Shown piece after piece: positions 29,060 to 37,094 of a stretch of DNA of 64,000 bases. The stretch spans positions 2,356,001 through 2,420,000 of the forward strand of contig NZ_CP046244.1 in NCBI RefSeq assembly GCF_009735625.1, in the 5' to 3' direction. Origin of the DNA: Moorella glycerini (GTDB lineage: Bacteria; Bacillota; DSM-521; Neomoorellales; Neomoorellaceae). Made by a program: the position numbers and the translations under genes. Positions within the stretch are counted from its first letter, which is position 1; every line of letters begins with the position of its first letter. Under the pieces are notes generated by a model. That model saw only the letters and a list, made by a program, of their open reading frames with translations. It did no database searches and was not told where the DNA came from.

Positions 29060-30439
29060 GTGAAACTCAGGCCGGCTGCTTCGGCCCGGGAGGCGGCCCT
29101 GCAGGTCATTTACCGGGTGACGGAGGAAGGGGCCTTTGCCAGCCTGGCCCTGGATGAAGTCTTGCAGGCCTCCAACCTGGAGGGCCGCGACCGCACCCTG
29201 GCCACGGAGCTGGCCTACAGCGCCATCAAGGCCTGGCAAACCCTGGACTGGGCCCTGGGCCTCTTTTTAAAACACCCCCTGGCGAAACTGCCGCCCTGGA
29301 TCCGCTGTCTTTTGCGCCTGGGTGGGGCGCAGTTGCTGTATTTACCCCGGATACCGGCGCGGGCGGCCATCTATGAAACAGTGGAACTGGCCAAAAAATA
29401 CGGGCACCGGGGCACCGTGGGCCTGGTAAACGGCGTCCTGCGCCATTTAGAACGCCGGAAAGATGATTTACCTTACCCGGATCCCGGGAGTGATCCTGCC
29501 GGCTACCTCTCCTTGCGTTACTATCACCCCCGCTGGCTGGTAGAGAAATGGTTGACGCAGTTTGGCTACGCAGAGACGGAGGCCCTCTGCCGCGCGGATA
29601 ATGAACCGGCCCCCATGGTTATCCGCGCCAATACCCTGAAGACGACAGTAGCCGGCCTGGCCGCGCGCCTCCAGGACGAGGGAGCCACCATCAGGCCGGC
29701 CCGCTATGCCCCCGAGGGCCTTATAGTTGAAGGCCTGGGGGCGGTAAAGGCCAGCCCTTCCTTCCGGGAAGGGTTGTTCTATGTCCAGGATGAAGGTTCC
29801 CAGCTGGTCGGTCATGCCTTAAAACCCGAACCAGGGTCCATAGTTATCGATGCCAGTGCCGCCCCCGGCGGCAAGACGACCCACCTGGCCCAGCTCATGG
29901 CCGACCGGGGCACGATCCTGGCCTGCGATGTCCATCCTTCCCGCCTGGAGTTAATTCAAGAAAACTGCCGGCGCCTGGGGGTGACTTGCGTCCGGGCGGT
30001 TCTGGCGGATGCCCGGGAACTGGGGCAACGATACCCGGAGGTTGCCGATTATTTGCTCCTTGATGCCCCCTGTTCGGGGCTGGGGGTATTACGCCGGCGG
30101 CCCGATGCCCGCTGGCGCAAGGAACTGGCCGGGACCAGGGAACTGGCCCGGCTGCAGCTGGAGATCCTCCTGGGAGCCAGGCGGGCTTTAAAGCCGGACG
30201 GGGTTTTAGTCTACAGCACCTGCTCCCTGGCCCCGGAAGAAAACCAGGAAGTTATCCGGCAATTCCTGGACCGGGCGCGGGAATTCTCCCTTGTTTCCCT
30301 GGAACCATGGCTGCCGGTCCTGCCTGCCGACCTGGAGGTCCCGGCCCGGCAGGGCTGGGTACAGTATCTACCCCAGCGCCACGGTACCGACGGCTTTTTC
30401 ATAGCGCGCTTAAAAAGGGAGGAAAATAGAGGATTTTGA
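29060..30439 (+). CDS. rsmB: 16S rRNA (cytosine-C5) methyltransferase RsmB
   Basis: 459 aa. N-terminal NusB-like RNA-binding domain (1 to about 140) followed by a SAM-dependent Nop2/Sun methyltransferase domain with DASAAPGGKTTHLA (SAM loop), LLDAPCSGLGVLRRRPD (first catalytic Cys motif) and YSTCSLAPEENQ (second Cys). GTG at 29060 follows GAGGAGGT. This arrangement and the def/fmt neighbourhood are standard. Confidence 0.95.
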   Translation: MKLRPAASAREAALQVIYRVTEEGAFASLALDEVLQASNLEGRDRTLATELAYSAIKAWQTLDWALGLFLKHPLAKLPPWIRCLLRLGGAQLLYLPRIPARAAIYETVELAKKYGHRGTVGLVNGVLRHLERRKDDLPYPDPGSDPAGYLSLRYYHPRWLVEKWLTQFGYAETEALCRADNEPAPMVIRANTLKTTVAGLAARLQDEGATIRPARYAPEGLIVEGLGAVKASPSFREGLFYVQDEGSQLVGHALKPEPGSIVIDASAAPGGKTTHLAQLMADRGTILACDVHPSRLELIQENCRRLGVTCVRAVLADARELGQRYPEVADYLLLDAPCSGLGVLRRRPDARWRKELAGTRELARLQLEILLGARRALKPDGVLVYSTCSLAPEENQEVIRQFLDRAREFSLVSLEPWLPVLPADLEVPARQGWVQYLPQRHGTDGFFIARLKREENRGF

Positions 30440-30493
30440 CCTGCGATGCAGAATTTGGTTTAGGTAGATAGGCGGTAAACTGGGGGGAATTTT

Positions 30494-31000
30494 ATGGACA
30501 TCATGCCCTGGACGGCCCTGGTCTTTCAGTCTATACCGGAGGAAATAATTTTAGTTACTTTAGGTTTGGCGCTAGTTGGCGAGTATCCCAGGATGAAAGG
30601 TATTGTTGTGGTGGGGATAATCGGGGCATTATTTTCCTTTTATTTCCGGCGTTTATCCCTGGATTTTGGAATTCATACTTTAGCTTCAATTGTTGCATTG
30701 GCCCTGGCAATGCGGCTGTTATTACGGGTAAATTTATTTAAAGGGCTTTTAGCTGCTTTCCTGGGTATTGTGGCTTTAGGTATTATTGAGAGCATATCTT
30801 TCCCTCTTATTTCCTTCTTAACTGGCTTGAGTTTTGAAGCAGCCCTTCGTGATCCAGTGTTAAGGATCCTTTTTCCCCTACCGGATGAAATAGTCCTGGG
30901 CCTAGTTGCTTACTTCTGCAGGCATCGGCATTTCTCCTTAATTACTGCGGGCCGGTTGATACCAAATAATGCCAGAAAGGAAAAAGAGGATGAAAAGTAG
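30494..31000 (+). CDS. Multi-pass membrane protein, probable detached sensor domain of an Agr-type system
   Basis: 168 aa, four or five hydrophobic segments, no soluble domain. The FGIHT loop and overall pattern recall the membrane half of AgrC-like sensor kinases of Clostridia. ATG at 30494 with GGGGGG upstream. The last 11 bases overlap the start of the histidine kinase, and AgrB and AgrD follow. I infer that it supplies peptide sensing for the kinase, which itself has only two membrane segments; direct evidence is lacking. Confidence 0.6.
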   Translation: MDIMPWTALVFQSIPEEIILVTLGLALVGEYPRMKGIVVVGIIGALFSFYFRRLSLDFGIHTLASIVALALAMRLLLRVNLFKGLLAAFLGIVALGIIESISFPLISFLTGLSFEAALRDPVLRILFPLPDEIVLGLVAYFCRHRHFSLITAGRLIPNNARKEKEDEK

Positions 31001-31853
31001 AAATTTCACCTGGATTATTATAACCCTGGTCCTGCTGCAAACTTTGTTAATTATTATCCTTAATTTAAGCCATTATGCTCGGCAGGCATTTCCTATTTTT
31101 TCCCCCGAAAAGACTCCACTAACCTATTTAATTTTTTCATTTTTATTTTTGCTTACTTCTACTGGTATAATTTATGTTTTATTTTCTGCCGCCGGCCGGG
31201 ATATGCAACTCCTGCGCCAGGAGCTGTACATAGAAAATTTAAAGGAGAGCCTGAAGAACCTACGCGCCCAGCGCCACGACTTTATCAGCCACCTGCAGAC
31301 CGTCTACGGGCTGCTGCAGCTGCACATGGCCGATGCCGCCCTGGAGTACATAACCTCGGTCTGTGACGAGGTGCGCCGCCCCACCCGCATTATTGAAGTC
31401 AACCAGCCGGTACTGGCGGCCCTCTTCCAGGCCAAGGCCGCGGCGGCGGAAGCCCGGGGGATAAACTTCCAGTATGAAATAAACAGCGATTTAAAGGGGT
31501 TCCTGCTGCCTCAGATGGATGCTACCAGCATCTTTGGCAACCTCCTGGATAACGCCATTGAAGCCACCCTGGCTGCCCTGCCCGGCATGGAAAAGCGCAT
31601 CTGGCTGCGCATTTTTAATGCCGACAACTGCTACTGCTTTGAGGTAGGCAATACCGGGCCGGTCATTCCCCTGGAGCTGCAGAAAAAGATCTTTGAAAGG
31701 GGTTTTACCACGAAGAAGGTCGATAAGGAGAACCACGGCCAGGGGCTGTATATCGTCCAGAAACTGGTGGCGGCCCATAACGGCCGCATCGAGGTCCGCA
31801 GCAGCGACCAGGGCACGGTCTTTACCGTGAAATTTCCCGTTTTATCGATATAA
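30990..31853 (+). CDS. AgrC/Spo0B-type sensor histidine kinase
   Basis: 287 aa. Start ATG at 30990 is chosen for its AAAAGAGG site; an ATG at 30969 has none. Two membrane helices (about 5-25 and 42-65) lead to a Spo0B-like dimerisation helix pair with the phospho-acceptor His96 in QRHDFISHLQ, then a GHKL ATPase with NLLDNAIEA (N box), GNTGP and HGQGLYIV (G boxes). No response regulator gene is adjacent. The likely signal is the AgrD peptide encoded just downstream. Confidence 0.85.
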   Translation: MKSRNFTWIIITLVLLQTLLIIILNLSHYARQAFPIFSPEKTPLTYLIFSFLFLLTSTGIIYVLFSAAGRDMQLLRQELYIENLKESLKNLRAQRHDFISHLQTVYGLLQLHMADAALEYITSVCDEVRRPTRIIEVNQPVLAALFQAKAAAAEARGINFQYEINSDLKGFLLPQMDATSIFGNLLDNAIEATLAALPGMEKRIWLRIFNADNCYCFEVGNTGPVIPLELQKKIFERGFTTKKVDKENHGQGLYIVQKLVAAHNGRIEVRSSDQGTVFTVKFPVLSI

Positions 31854-31933
31854 TTTGCCAGAGCAGCAGGAATCTGGAGAATCATGTAGAATAATATGGT
31901 AGAATTAGCAAACCCTTATGGAGCAGGTAAGCC

Positions 31934-32575
31934 TTGTTAAGCATCCACCATTTAGCCCACAGGAGCGCCGCTTACCTGGTGGCCAGGTTGCCGGAGGGTC
32001 AAAATAAACCGGAGGTAGAAGTAGTAGCCTTTGGCCTGGAGGTGGCCCTGGGGACCGGCCTGCAATTCCTTGTCTTTATGGCCGCTGCCCGGTACCTGGG
32101 CTTGCTGCCGGAGGTGCTGGCGGCCCTCATAACCATGGCCACCTACCGCCTCCTGGCCGGCGGGGTGCACTGCAGTGCCTATTACCGTTGCTTGCTTTTA
32201 TCCCTGTTAACCTTAATCTTCCTGGCGTACCTGGGCCGCTGGCTGGCGGGCGCCCTGGGAGGGAGCCTGCCGCTGGCGGTGCTCCCGGTATTTGCCGCCG
32301 GCCTGGCTATAGCCCGGCTCTGGGCGCCGGCAGCCACGGCGGCGGCGCCCATTATCAACCCGGGGCGCCGGGCCAGGTTAAAGAGAGCATGTTATTGGTG
32401 GTTAGTTCTATGGCTGGCAATCGTTAGCCTGGGTTATTACCTGGGGTGGCCCGGCAGCGCCCTGGCCAGCAGTCTCCTGGCCCTGGTTTTCCAGAGTTTT
32501 GCCCTGACACCTGCGGGTTTTGTCGCCGTGGGGCGGGCAGACGGCCTCTTAAAACGTCTCCTGCCCCTGGGATAA
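31934..32575 (+). CDS. agrB: AgrB-like peptide maturation protease
   Basis: 213 aa integral membrane cysteine endopeptidase that trims and cyclises AgrD. The catalytic pair is visible: His79 and Cys86 in GGVHCSAYYRC, with the same seven-residue spacing as S. aureus AgrB His77/Cys84. Five to six hydrophobic stretches. TTG at 31934 follows GGAGCAGGT. Directly followed by the AgrD peptide gene. Confidence 0.9.
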   Translation: MLSIHHLAHRSAAYLVARLPEGQNKPEVEVVAFGLEVALGTGLQFLVFMAAARYLGLLPEVLAALITMATYRLLAGGVHCSAYYRCLLLSLLTLIFLAYLGRWLAGALGGSLPLAVLPVFAAGLAIARLWAPAATAAAPIINPGRRARLKRACYWWLVLWLAIVSLGYYLGWPGSALASSLLALVFQSFALTPAGFVAVGRADGLLKRLLPLG

Positions 32576-32603
32576 GCAGCTGGAGGGAAGGGGGTGAAGT
32601 TGC

Positions 32604-32738
32604 ATGTTGAAGAAGCTGGCGGCCACTGTTGTTACCCTGGGTGTGGCCCTGGCCGTCCTGGTGGCCAGTGGTAGCGTATCGCCGGCCAGTGTCTTGTTGT
32701 GGCACCAGCCGGAAGTCCCGGCCAGTTTAAGGAAATAG
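32604..32738 (+). CDS. agrD: AgrD-like cyclic autoinducer prepeptide (Ser ring residue)
   Basis: 44 aa, too short for usual calling. ATG at 32604, GGGGGTGA upstream, stop at 32736. The basic start (MLKKL) and amphipathic/hydrophobic leader (6-21) lead to a short core and the QPEVP tail that marks AgrD-type peptides for AgrB cleavage. The ring-forming Cys of most AgrD peptides is absent; Ser29 lies four residues before Trp33, predicting a five-residue lactone Ser-Val-Leu-Leu-Trp rather than a thiolactone. There is no Cys in the peptide at all. Ring boundaries are inferred. Confidence 0.8.
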   Translation: MLKKLAATVVTLGVALAVLVASGSVSPASVLLWHQPEVPASLRK

Positions 32739-32758
32739 CTTAGAGGTATTACATAGCT

Positions 32759-32783
32759 GAGGGGGAGTCCCCCCTTTTTTTCT
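32759..32783 (+). terminator. Terminator of the agr cassette
   Basis: GGGGG (32761-32765) and CCCCC (32769-32773) with a three-base loop, followed by a run of T. Confidence 0.75.
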
Positions 32784-32789
32784 TTTATC

Positions 32790-32820
32790 TTGACCCCGGC
32801 CCGGCGGCGTGTGGTATATT
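32790..32820 (+). promoter_or_regulatory. Possible promoter of the rlmN operon
   Basis: TTGACC at 32790-32795 and TATATT at 32815-32820; spacer 19, slightly long. It immediately follows the agr terminator. Confidence 0.4.
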
Positions 32821-32859
32821 ATGGTATGGCTTCATTCATAATAATGCCAGGGGATGGTT

Positions 32860-33927
32860 ATGAATACCAGGATTGACCTGCGGGGCCTGCTGCCTGAGGA
32901 ACTGGCGCAGCTGGCGACCGGGCTGGGTGAAGCGCCCTACCGCGGCCGGCAGCTCTTTCACTGGCTCCACCGCCGCCGGGCTACCAGCCTGGATGAGATG
33001 ACCGACTTGCCTGGGGCTTTCCGGGCCCGGCTGGCCGGGCGGGCTGTACTACCGCCGGTAGAGGTCGAAAACTGCCGGGTGGCGGCCGACGGCCTGACCC
33101 GGAAGTTGTTGCTGCGCCTGGCGGACGGTGAGCTGATTGAATGTGTCCTGATGTCCTATGAAGATGGCCGCCGGCGGCAGACGGCCTGCCTGTCCAGCCA
33201 GGTGGGCTGCGCCATGGGTTGCAGCTTCTGCGCCACCGGCCAGGGTGGTTTCCGGCGCAACCTTACGCCGGGGGAAATTGTCCTCCAGGCCCTGGCCCTG
33301 GTAAGAGAAGGGCAGCAGCGGGACCCGGGGGCCCGCTTGCGCAATATCGTCTTTATGGGCATGGGCGAGCCCCTGCTTAATTACCGGGCCGTCCTAAAGG
33401 CTGTGCGGATATTCGAACACCCGGCCGGGTGGGGCATAAGTCACCGGCGGATCACCATTTCTACCTGTGGCCTGGTACCCCAGATTAGGCAGCTGGCCGG
33501 GGAGAAGCCGCCCCTGGAACTGGCCGTTTCCCTCCATGCGGCCACCAATGAACTGCGGGAGCGGTTAATGCCCATTAACCGGCGTTATCCCCTGGAAGAG
33601 TTGATCCCGGCCTGCCGCCACTATAGCCAGGTGACGGGACGGCGGGTCACCTTTGAATATGCCCTCATTGCCGGGGTCAATGACCGCCGGGAAGACGCCC
33701 GCCGTTTACTCGAGTTGCTCCGGGGAACGCTGGCCTTTGTCAACCTGATCCCCTTAAATCCGGTTGCCGGCAGCCCTTTCCAGGGTGTAAGCGGGGAAAA
33801 GGCACGGCTTTTTGCTACCTGGCTGCAACAGGCCGGCCTGGCAGCTGCCGTGAGGGAAAGCCGGGGGCAGGATATCGCCGCCGCCTGCGGCCAGCTCCGC
33901 TATAATGCCGGCAGGGAGGTGCTTTAA
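32860..33927 (+). CDS. rlmN: Dual-specificity 23S rRNA/tRNA adenine-C2 methyltransferase
   Basis: Radical SAM methylase acting on 23S A2503 and tRNA A37. The cluster motif CAMGCSFCATG and the GMGEPLLNY strand are diagnostic. ATG at 32860 is chosen since AGGGG is 6 bases upstream; the ATG at 32854 abuts that site. 355 aa, normal. The resolving Cys region is near the C-terminus (ESRGQDIAAACGQL). The stop shares one base with the next start, beginning a tightly packed operon to rpe. Confidence 0.95.
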   Translation: MNTRIDLRGLLPEELAQLATGLGEAPYRGRQLFHWLHRRRATSLDEMTDLPGAFRARLAGRAVLPPVEVENCRVAADGLTRKLLLRLADGELIECVLMSYEDGRRRQTACLSSQVGCAMGCSFCATGQGGFRRNLTPGEIVLQALALVREGQQRDPGARLRNIVFMGMGEPLLNYRAVLKAVRIFEHPAGWGISHRRITISTCGLVPQIRQLAGEKPPLELAVSLHAATNELRERLMPINRRYPLEELIPACRHYSQVTGRRVTFEYALIAGVNDRREDARRLLELLRGTLAFVNLIPLNPVAGSPFQGVSGEKARLFATWLQQAGLAAAVRESRGQDIAAACGQLRYNAGREVL

Positions 33928-34679
33928 TGGATTGGCTGGAAAAAAACGAGCGTTTCTGGCAGCGCCTTTTTGATAGCCTTTTCCGCCGCGGGGCCGATGT
34001 TTCCCTGCAACCCGTGGAGATTGCCAAAAAACTGGCTAAAACCATGGCGGCCCGGCGGACGGTAAGCGTCAGCCGTGTTTACGTCCCCAATATTTACCTG
34101 GTTAATCTCAATCCAAAGGATTTTGAACGCCTGGCGGCCTTTGAACATGCCCTGGCCAGGGAACTGGCCGGCTACTTAAAGAAGAAGGCGGCCGAGCAAA
34201 ATTTAACCATGGTCGGCGAACCCCGGGTAGAGCTGGAGGTAGAAGACGAACTGGCCCCAGGTGAGGTGCGTATCCACGCCCGCATGGAAGAAGGGCGGCC
34301 GGAGGAAGATGCGGAAACCAATCATGTTGAAGGCGATACTTTAATTTACAAGGCCATCGAAGAGGAGGAGGTTGACCGGCCAGGCCGGCCCTCCTTCAAA
34401 CTAGCCGTCATTGCCGGGCCGGATGCGGGGCGTACTTTCCTCTTGCGGCCCGGGAAGCAGGTCCTGGGGCGCCATCCGGCCTGCGACTTTATCCTTACCG
34501 ACGAGCAGGTTTCCCGGCGCCACTGCCAGCTGGAAGAAAGCCATGATCGGCTCTTGCTGACGGACCTGGGCAGCCGCAACGGTACCCTGGTTAACGGGAA
34601 AAGGGTGGAACGGGCCTTTTTGAACCCCGGCGACCGTATGCAGGTGGGCCGGACTGTGTTAGAATTACAGGTAAGCTAG
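33927..34679 (+). CDS. fhaA: FhaA-like protein: DUF3662 plus FHA domain
   Basis: 250 aa. N-terminal DUF3662/FhaA domain (1 to about 120), acidic linker, then a C-terminal FHA domain: VLGRHPACDFIL, VSRRHCQLE and DLGSRNGTLVNGKRV, which binds phosphothreonine. In Actinobacteria and Clostridia FhaA interacts with PASTA-kinase targets in cell-wall synthesis. ATG at 33927 overlaps the rlmN stop by one base. Same operon as the kinase and phosphatase below. Confidence 0.88.
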   Translation: MDWLEKNERFWQRLFDSLFRRGADVSLQPVEIAKKLAKTMAARRTVSVSRVYVPNIYLVNLNPKDFERLAAFEHALARELAGYLKKKAAEQNLTMVGEPRVELEVEDELAPGEVRIHARMEEGRPEEDAETNHVEGDTLIYKAIEEEEVDRPGRPSFKLAVIAGPDAGRTFLLRPGKQVLGRHPACDFILTDEQVSRRHCQLEESHDRLLLTDLGSRNGTLVNGKRVERAFLNPGDRMQVGRTVLELQVS

Positions 34680-34689
34680 GCCGGAACGG

Positions 34690-35181
34690 GTGGTTACTTT
34701 GGCGGAAATTTTACTGGCCGGGTTGAGATTTGTCTTTGTAGTTTTAATCTACCTTTTCCTGTGGCATGTTTTAAGGCTCATGTACCTGGAGCTGGGGCCG
34801 GGACATACCCTGAAGCGTTCCCCTGCCGCTGGGGGCCGGCCCGTTTTAACCGTCCTGGAAGCAAAAAACGGGGGCCTAAAAAGAGGAGAAAGATACTTCC
34901 TCGGCGAAAATATTACCATTGGCCGCGATCAACATAATGATATTGTCATCAATGACCTTCATGTTTCGGCCCGTCACGCTGTAATTACCCGTAGCGGAGA
35001 AGAATGGCAGTTGCTTGACCTGGATAGCACCAATGGGACTTACGTTAACGGCCAGTTACTAACCGGTCCGCAGAGTTTACGGCCCGGCGATCAAGTACGG
35101 ATTGGCGGCGTGACCTTTAAAGTGGGGTGGGAAGATGCGAGCCGAGGCCCTTTCCCATACCGGACTGGTGCGGCCCGGTAA
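34690..35181 (+). CDS. fhaB: FhaB-like membrane-anchored FHA protein
   Basis: 163 aa. One N-terminal membrane helix (about 8-28), a linker, and an FHA domain with ITIGRDQHNDIVI, VSARHAVI and DLDSTNGTYVNG. GTG at 34690, preceded by a modest GGAACGG site. Its 3' end overlaps the phosphatase gene by 47 bases in another frame, an unusually long overlap that implies strict coupling. Probably a phosphothreonine reader at the division or elongation site. Confidence 0.86.
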   Translation: MVTLAEILLAGLRFVFVVLIYLFLWHVLRLMYLELGPGHTLKRSPAAGGRPVLTVLEAKNGGLKRGERYFLGENITIGRDQHNDIVINDLHVSARHAVITRSGEEWQLLDLDSTNGTYVNGQLLTGPQSLRPGDQVRIGGVTFKVGWEDASRGPFPYRTGAAR

Positions 35182-35845
35182 TGAAGATTATTTTATTAGC
35201 GACGTTGAACGCGGGCTTTTCGCGGTAGCCGATGGTATGGGCGGGCACCAGGCCGGGGAAGTTGCCAGCCACCTGGCTCTAAGGGCCTTGCAAGACAGGC
35301 TTTTTACCGGGACAACAGGGGAACCATTGTCCCGGTTGCTGGCAGCAGCAGCCTTTGCCAACGAAATAGTTTACCGTTCGTCCCTGGCCAGCCGGGAACG
35401 GGCGGGGATGGGCACGACCATGACGGCCGTCTGGATAGTGGGGCCAAAGGGTTTCCTGGTCCACATCGGTGACAGCCGTGCTTACCTTTTCCGGGACGGA
35501 CAGTTAGAGGTATTAACTAACGATCATTCTTATGTCGGCGAACTGGTCCGCTGCGGCGGCCTGACAGCGGAAGAGGCCCGCCAGCACCCCCGGCGCAATA
35601 TCCTTACCCGGGCCCTGGGTACCGGGGGCACGGTCAATATGGACAGCCGGGAAATTGAGCTTAAGCCGGGGGACCGGTTGCTATTGTGTACCGACGGCCT
35701 CTATGAGGTCATCCCTGACCAGGAGCTGGCGGCCATCATGAACCGTCACCGGGAAATGGCCGAAGCTGCCCGGGAATTGCTGCGGGTGGCCCTGGAACGG
35801 GGCGGGCCGGATAATGTTACGGTGGTGTTGGCCCTTTATGATTAG
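35135..35845 (+). CDS. PP2C-type Ser/Thr protein phosphatase
   Basis: 236 aa with PP2C motifs binding two metals: RPGNEDYF, VADGMGGHQAGE, GDSRAYLF and the C-terminal GGPDNVTVVL. Partner phosphatase (Stp/PrpC) of the PASTA kinase encoded downstream; it should remove phosphate from FHA ligands, kinase and substrates. ATG at 35135 lies inside fhaB, with GGGAAG a few bases upstream. Confidence 0.93.
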   Translation: MRAEALSHTGLVRPGNEDYFISDVERGLFAVADGMGGHQAGEVASHLALRALQDRLFTGTTGEPLSRLLAAAAFANEIVYRSSLASRERAGMGTTMTAVWIVGPKGFLVHIGDSRAYLFRDGQLEVLTNDHSYVGELVRCGGLTAEEARQHPRRNILTRALGTGGTVNMDSREIELKPGDRLLLCTDGLYEVIPDQELAAIMNRHREMAEAARELLRVALERGGPDNVTVVLALYD

Positions 35846-37094
35846 CAGCGATGCCGGCACGAACCGGGGGCAGGAGATGGCCCTGCTCATCTGGCCGTCT
35901 TTAATCCTGGCTGCGGGGTACGGTTATATGGTAACCTTTGCCTCCCACCAACCAGGCTGGCAGCCGGCCTATGCCCTGGCCCTGCTACTGGGGGGCTTCT
36001 GGGGGGTGCACCTGATTTTAAGGGTTACCCGCCATGGCGGCGATCAATTTCTCCTTCCCCTGGCGGCCTGCCTGACGGCCCTGGGCCTTATCTTCTTGTT
36101 CCGCCTGGACCCCGATCTCGCTTACCGCCAGATTATCTGGACCATACTGGGGCTTTTAGTCCTGATAGTCGTAGCCATTGGTTTTCGGGATTACCAGCGC
36201 CTGGAGCAGTACCCCTACCTCTTTTTATCCCTGGGGCTTTTTTTCCTCTTCACTACCGTCCTGGCAGGGACGCGCATCGGTGGGGCCAAGAGCTGGTTGA
36301 CCCTTGGTTCCTTCCGCATGCAACCGGTAGAAGCTGTCAAGGTCCTCATGGTCATGTACCTGGCCGGCTATTTAAGTGACAAAAGGGAGCTGCTGGTCCA
36401 GGGAGCCGGGCGGATATCCTGGGGCCCCCTCCTGGTGGCCGTAGCCCTGGCCGTTTTATTGCTGGTCCTGCAGCGGGACCTGGGTTCAGCCCTGATTCTC
36501 CTCGTTACTTTCCTGGCCATGCTTTACCTGGCCACCGGGAAATTACGCTTTTGTGTGGCGGGAGGAGCCTTGTTTAGCCTGGGGGCGGTAATGGCTTACC
36601 TGGCTTTTCCCTATCTCCGGGCGCGCATTGCCGTCTGGATCAACCCCTGGGCTGATTATACCGGGGCAGGTTACCAGGTTGTCCAGGCCCTGATCACCCT
36701 GGGCAGCGGCGGTATCTTTGGTACCGGCCTGGGCCTGGGTTATTCCCAGGTGATCCCGGCCGTAGCCACGGACTTTATTTTTGCTACCATGGGCGAGGAA
36801 ATGGGATTAATGGGCAGCGTGGGGGTTATCTTCCTCTACCTGTTATTCGCCCTGCGAGGTTTCCGGGCCGCCCTCCGGGCCCCCGAAGAACAGGGCATGT
36901 TGCTGGCCGGCGGGCTGACCGTCCTCTGTACTTTCCAGGCCCTGGTCATTATGGCCGGGGTCAGCAAGCTCCTGCCCCTGACGGGGGTGACCCTGCCCTT
37001 TGTCAGTTACGGCGGCAGTTCCCTGGTGATCAGCTACCTGCTGCTGGCTTTACTCCTCAATGTCAGCGCTGCCGGCCGGGAGGCCAAACCATGA
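35838..37094 (+). CDS. FtsW/RodA/SpoVE family peptidoglycan glycosyltransferase
   Basis: 418 aa SEDS protein with about ten membrane helices, polymerising lipid II. The signature near the C-terminus is LTGVTLPFVSYGGSSL. Start uncertain: ATG at 35838 overlaps the phosphatase stop (coupled), whereas ATG at 35877 directly abuts a GGAG. Paired with the following class B PBP, so the two likely form a SEDS-bPBP synthase. Whether it serves division, elongation or sporulation cannot be told from sequence. Confidence 0.92.
   Translation: MISSDAGTNRGQEMALLIWPSLILAAGYGYMVTFASHQPGWQPAYALALLLGGFWGVHLILRVTRHGGDQFLLPLAACLTALGLIFLFRLDPDLAYRQIIWTILGLLVLIVVAIGFRDYQRLEQYPYLFLSLGLFFLFTTVLAGTRIGGAKSWLTLGSFRMQPVEAVKVLMVMYLAGYLSDKRELLVQGAGRISWGPLLVAVALAVLLLVLQRDLGSALILLVTFLAMLYLATGKLRFCVAGGALFSLGAVMAYLAFPYLRARIAVWINPWADYTGAGYQVVQALITLGSGGIFGTGLGLGYSQVIPAVATDFIFATMGEEMGLMGSVGVIFLYLLFALRGFRAALRAPEEQGMLLAGGLTVLCTFQALVIMAGVSKLLPLTGVTLPFVSYGGSSLVISYLLLALLLNVSAAGREAKP

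Noticed and set aside
28861-29109. Minus-strand 82-codon frame upstream of rsmB
   Set aside because: Overlaps the rsmB start, has no ribosome site, and coincides with the structured stretch.
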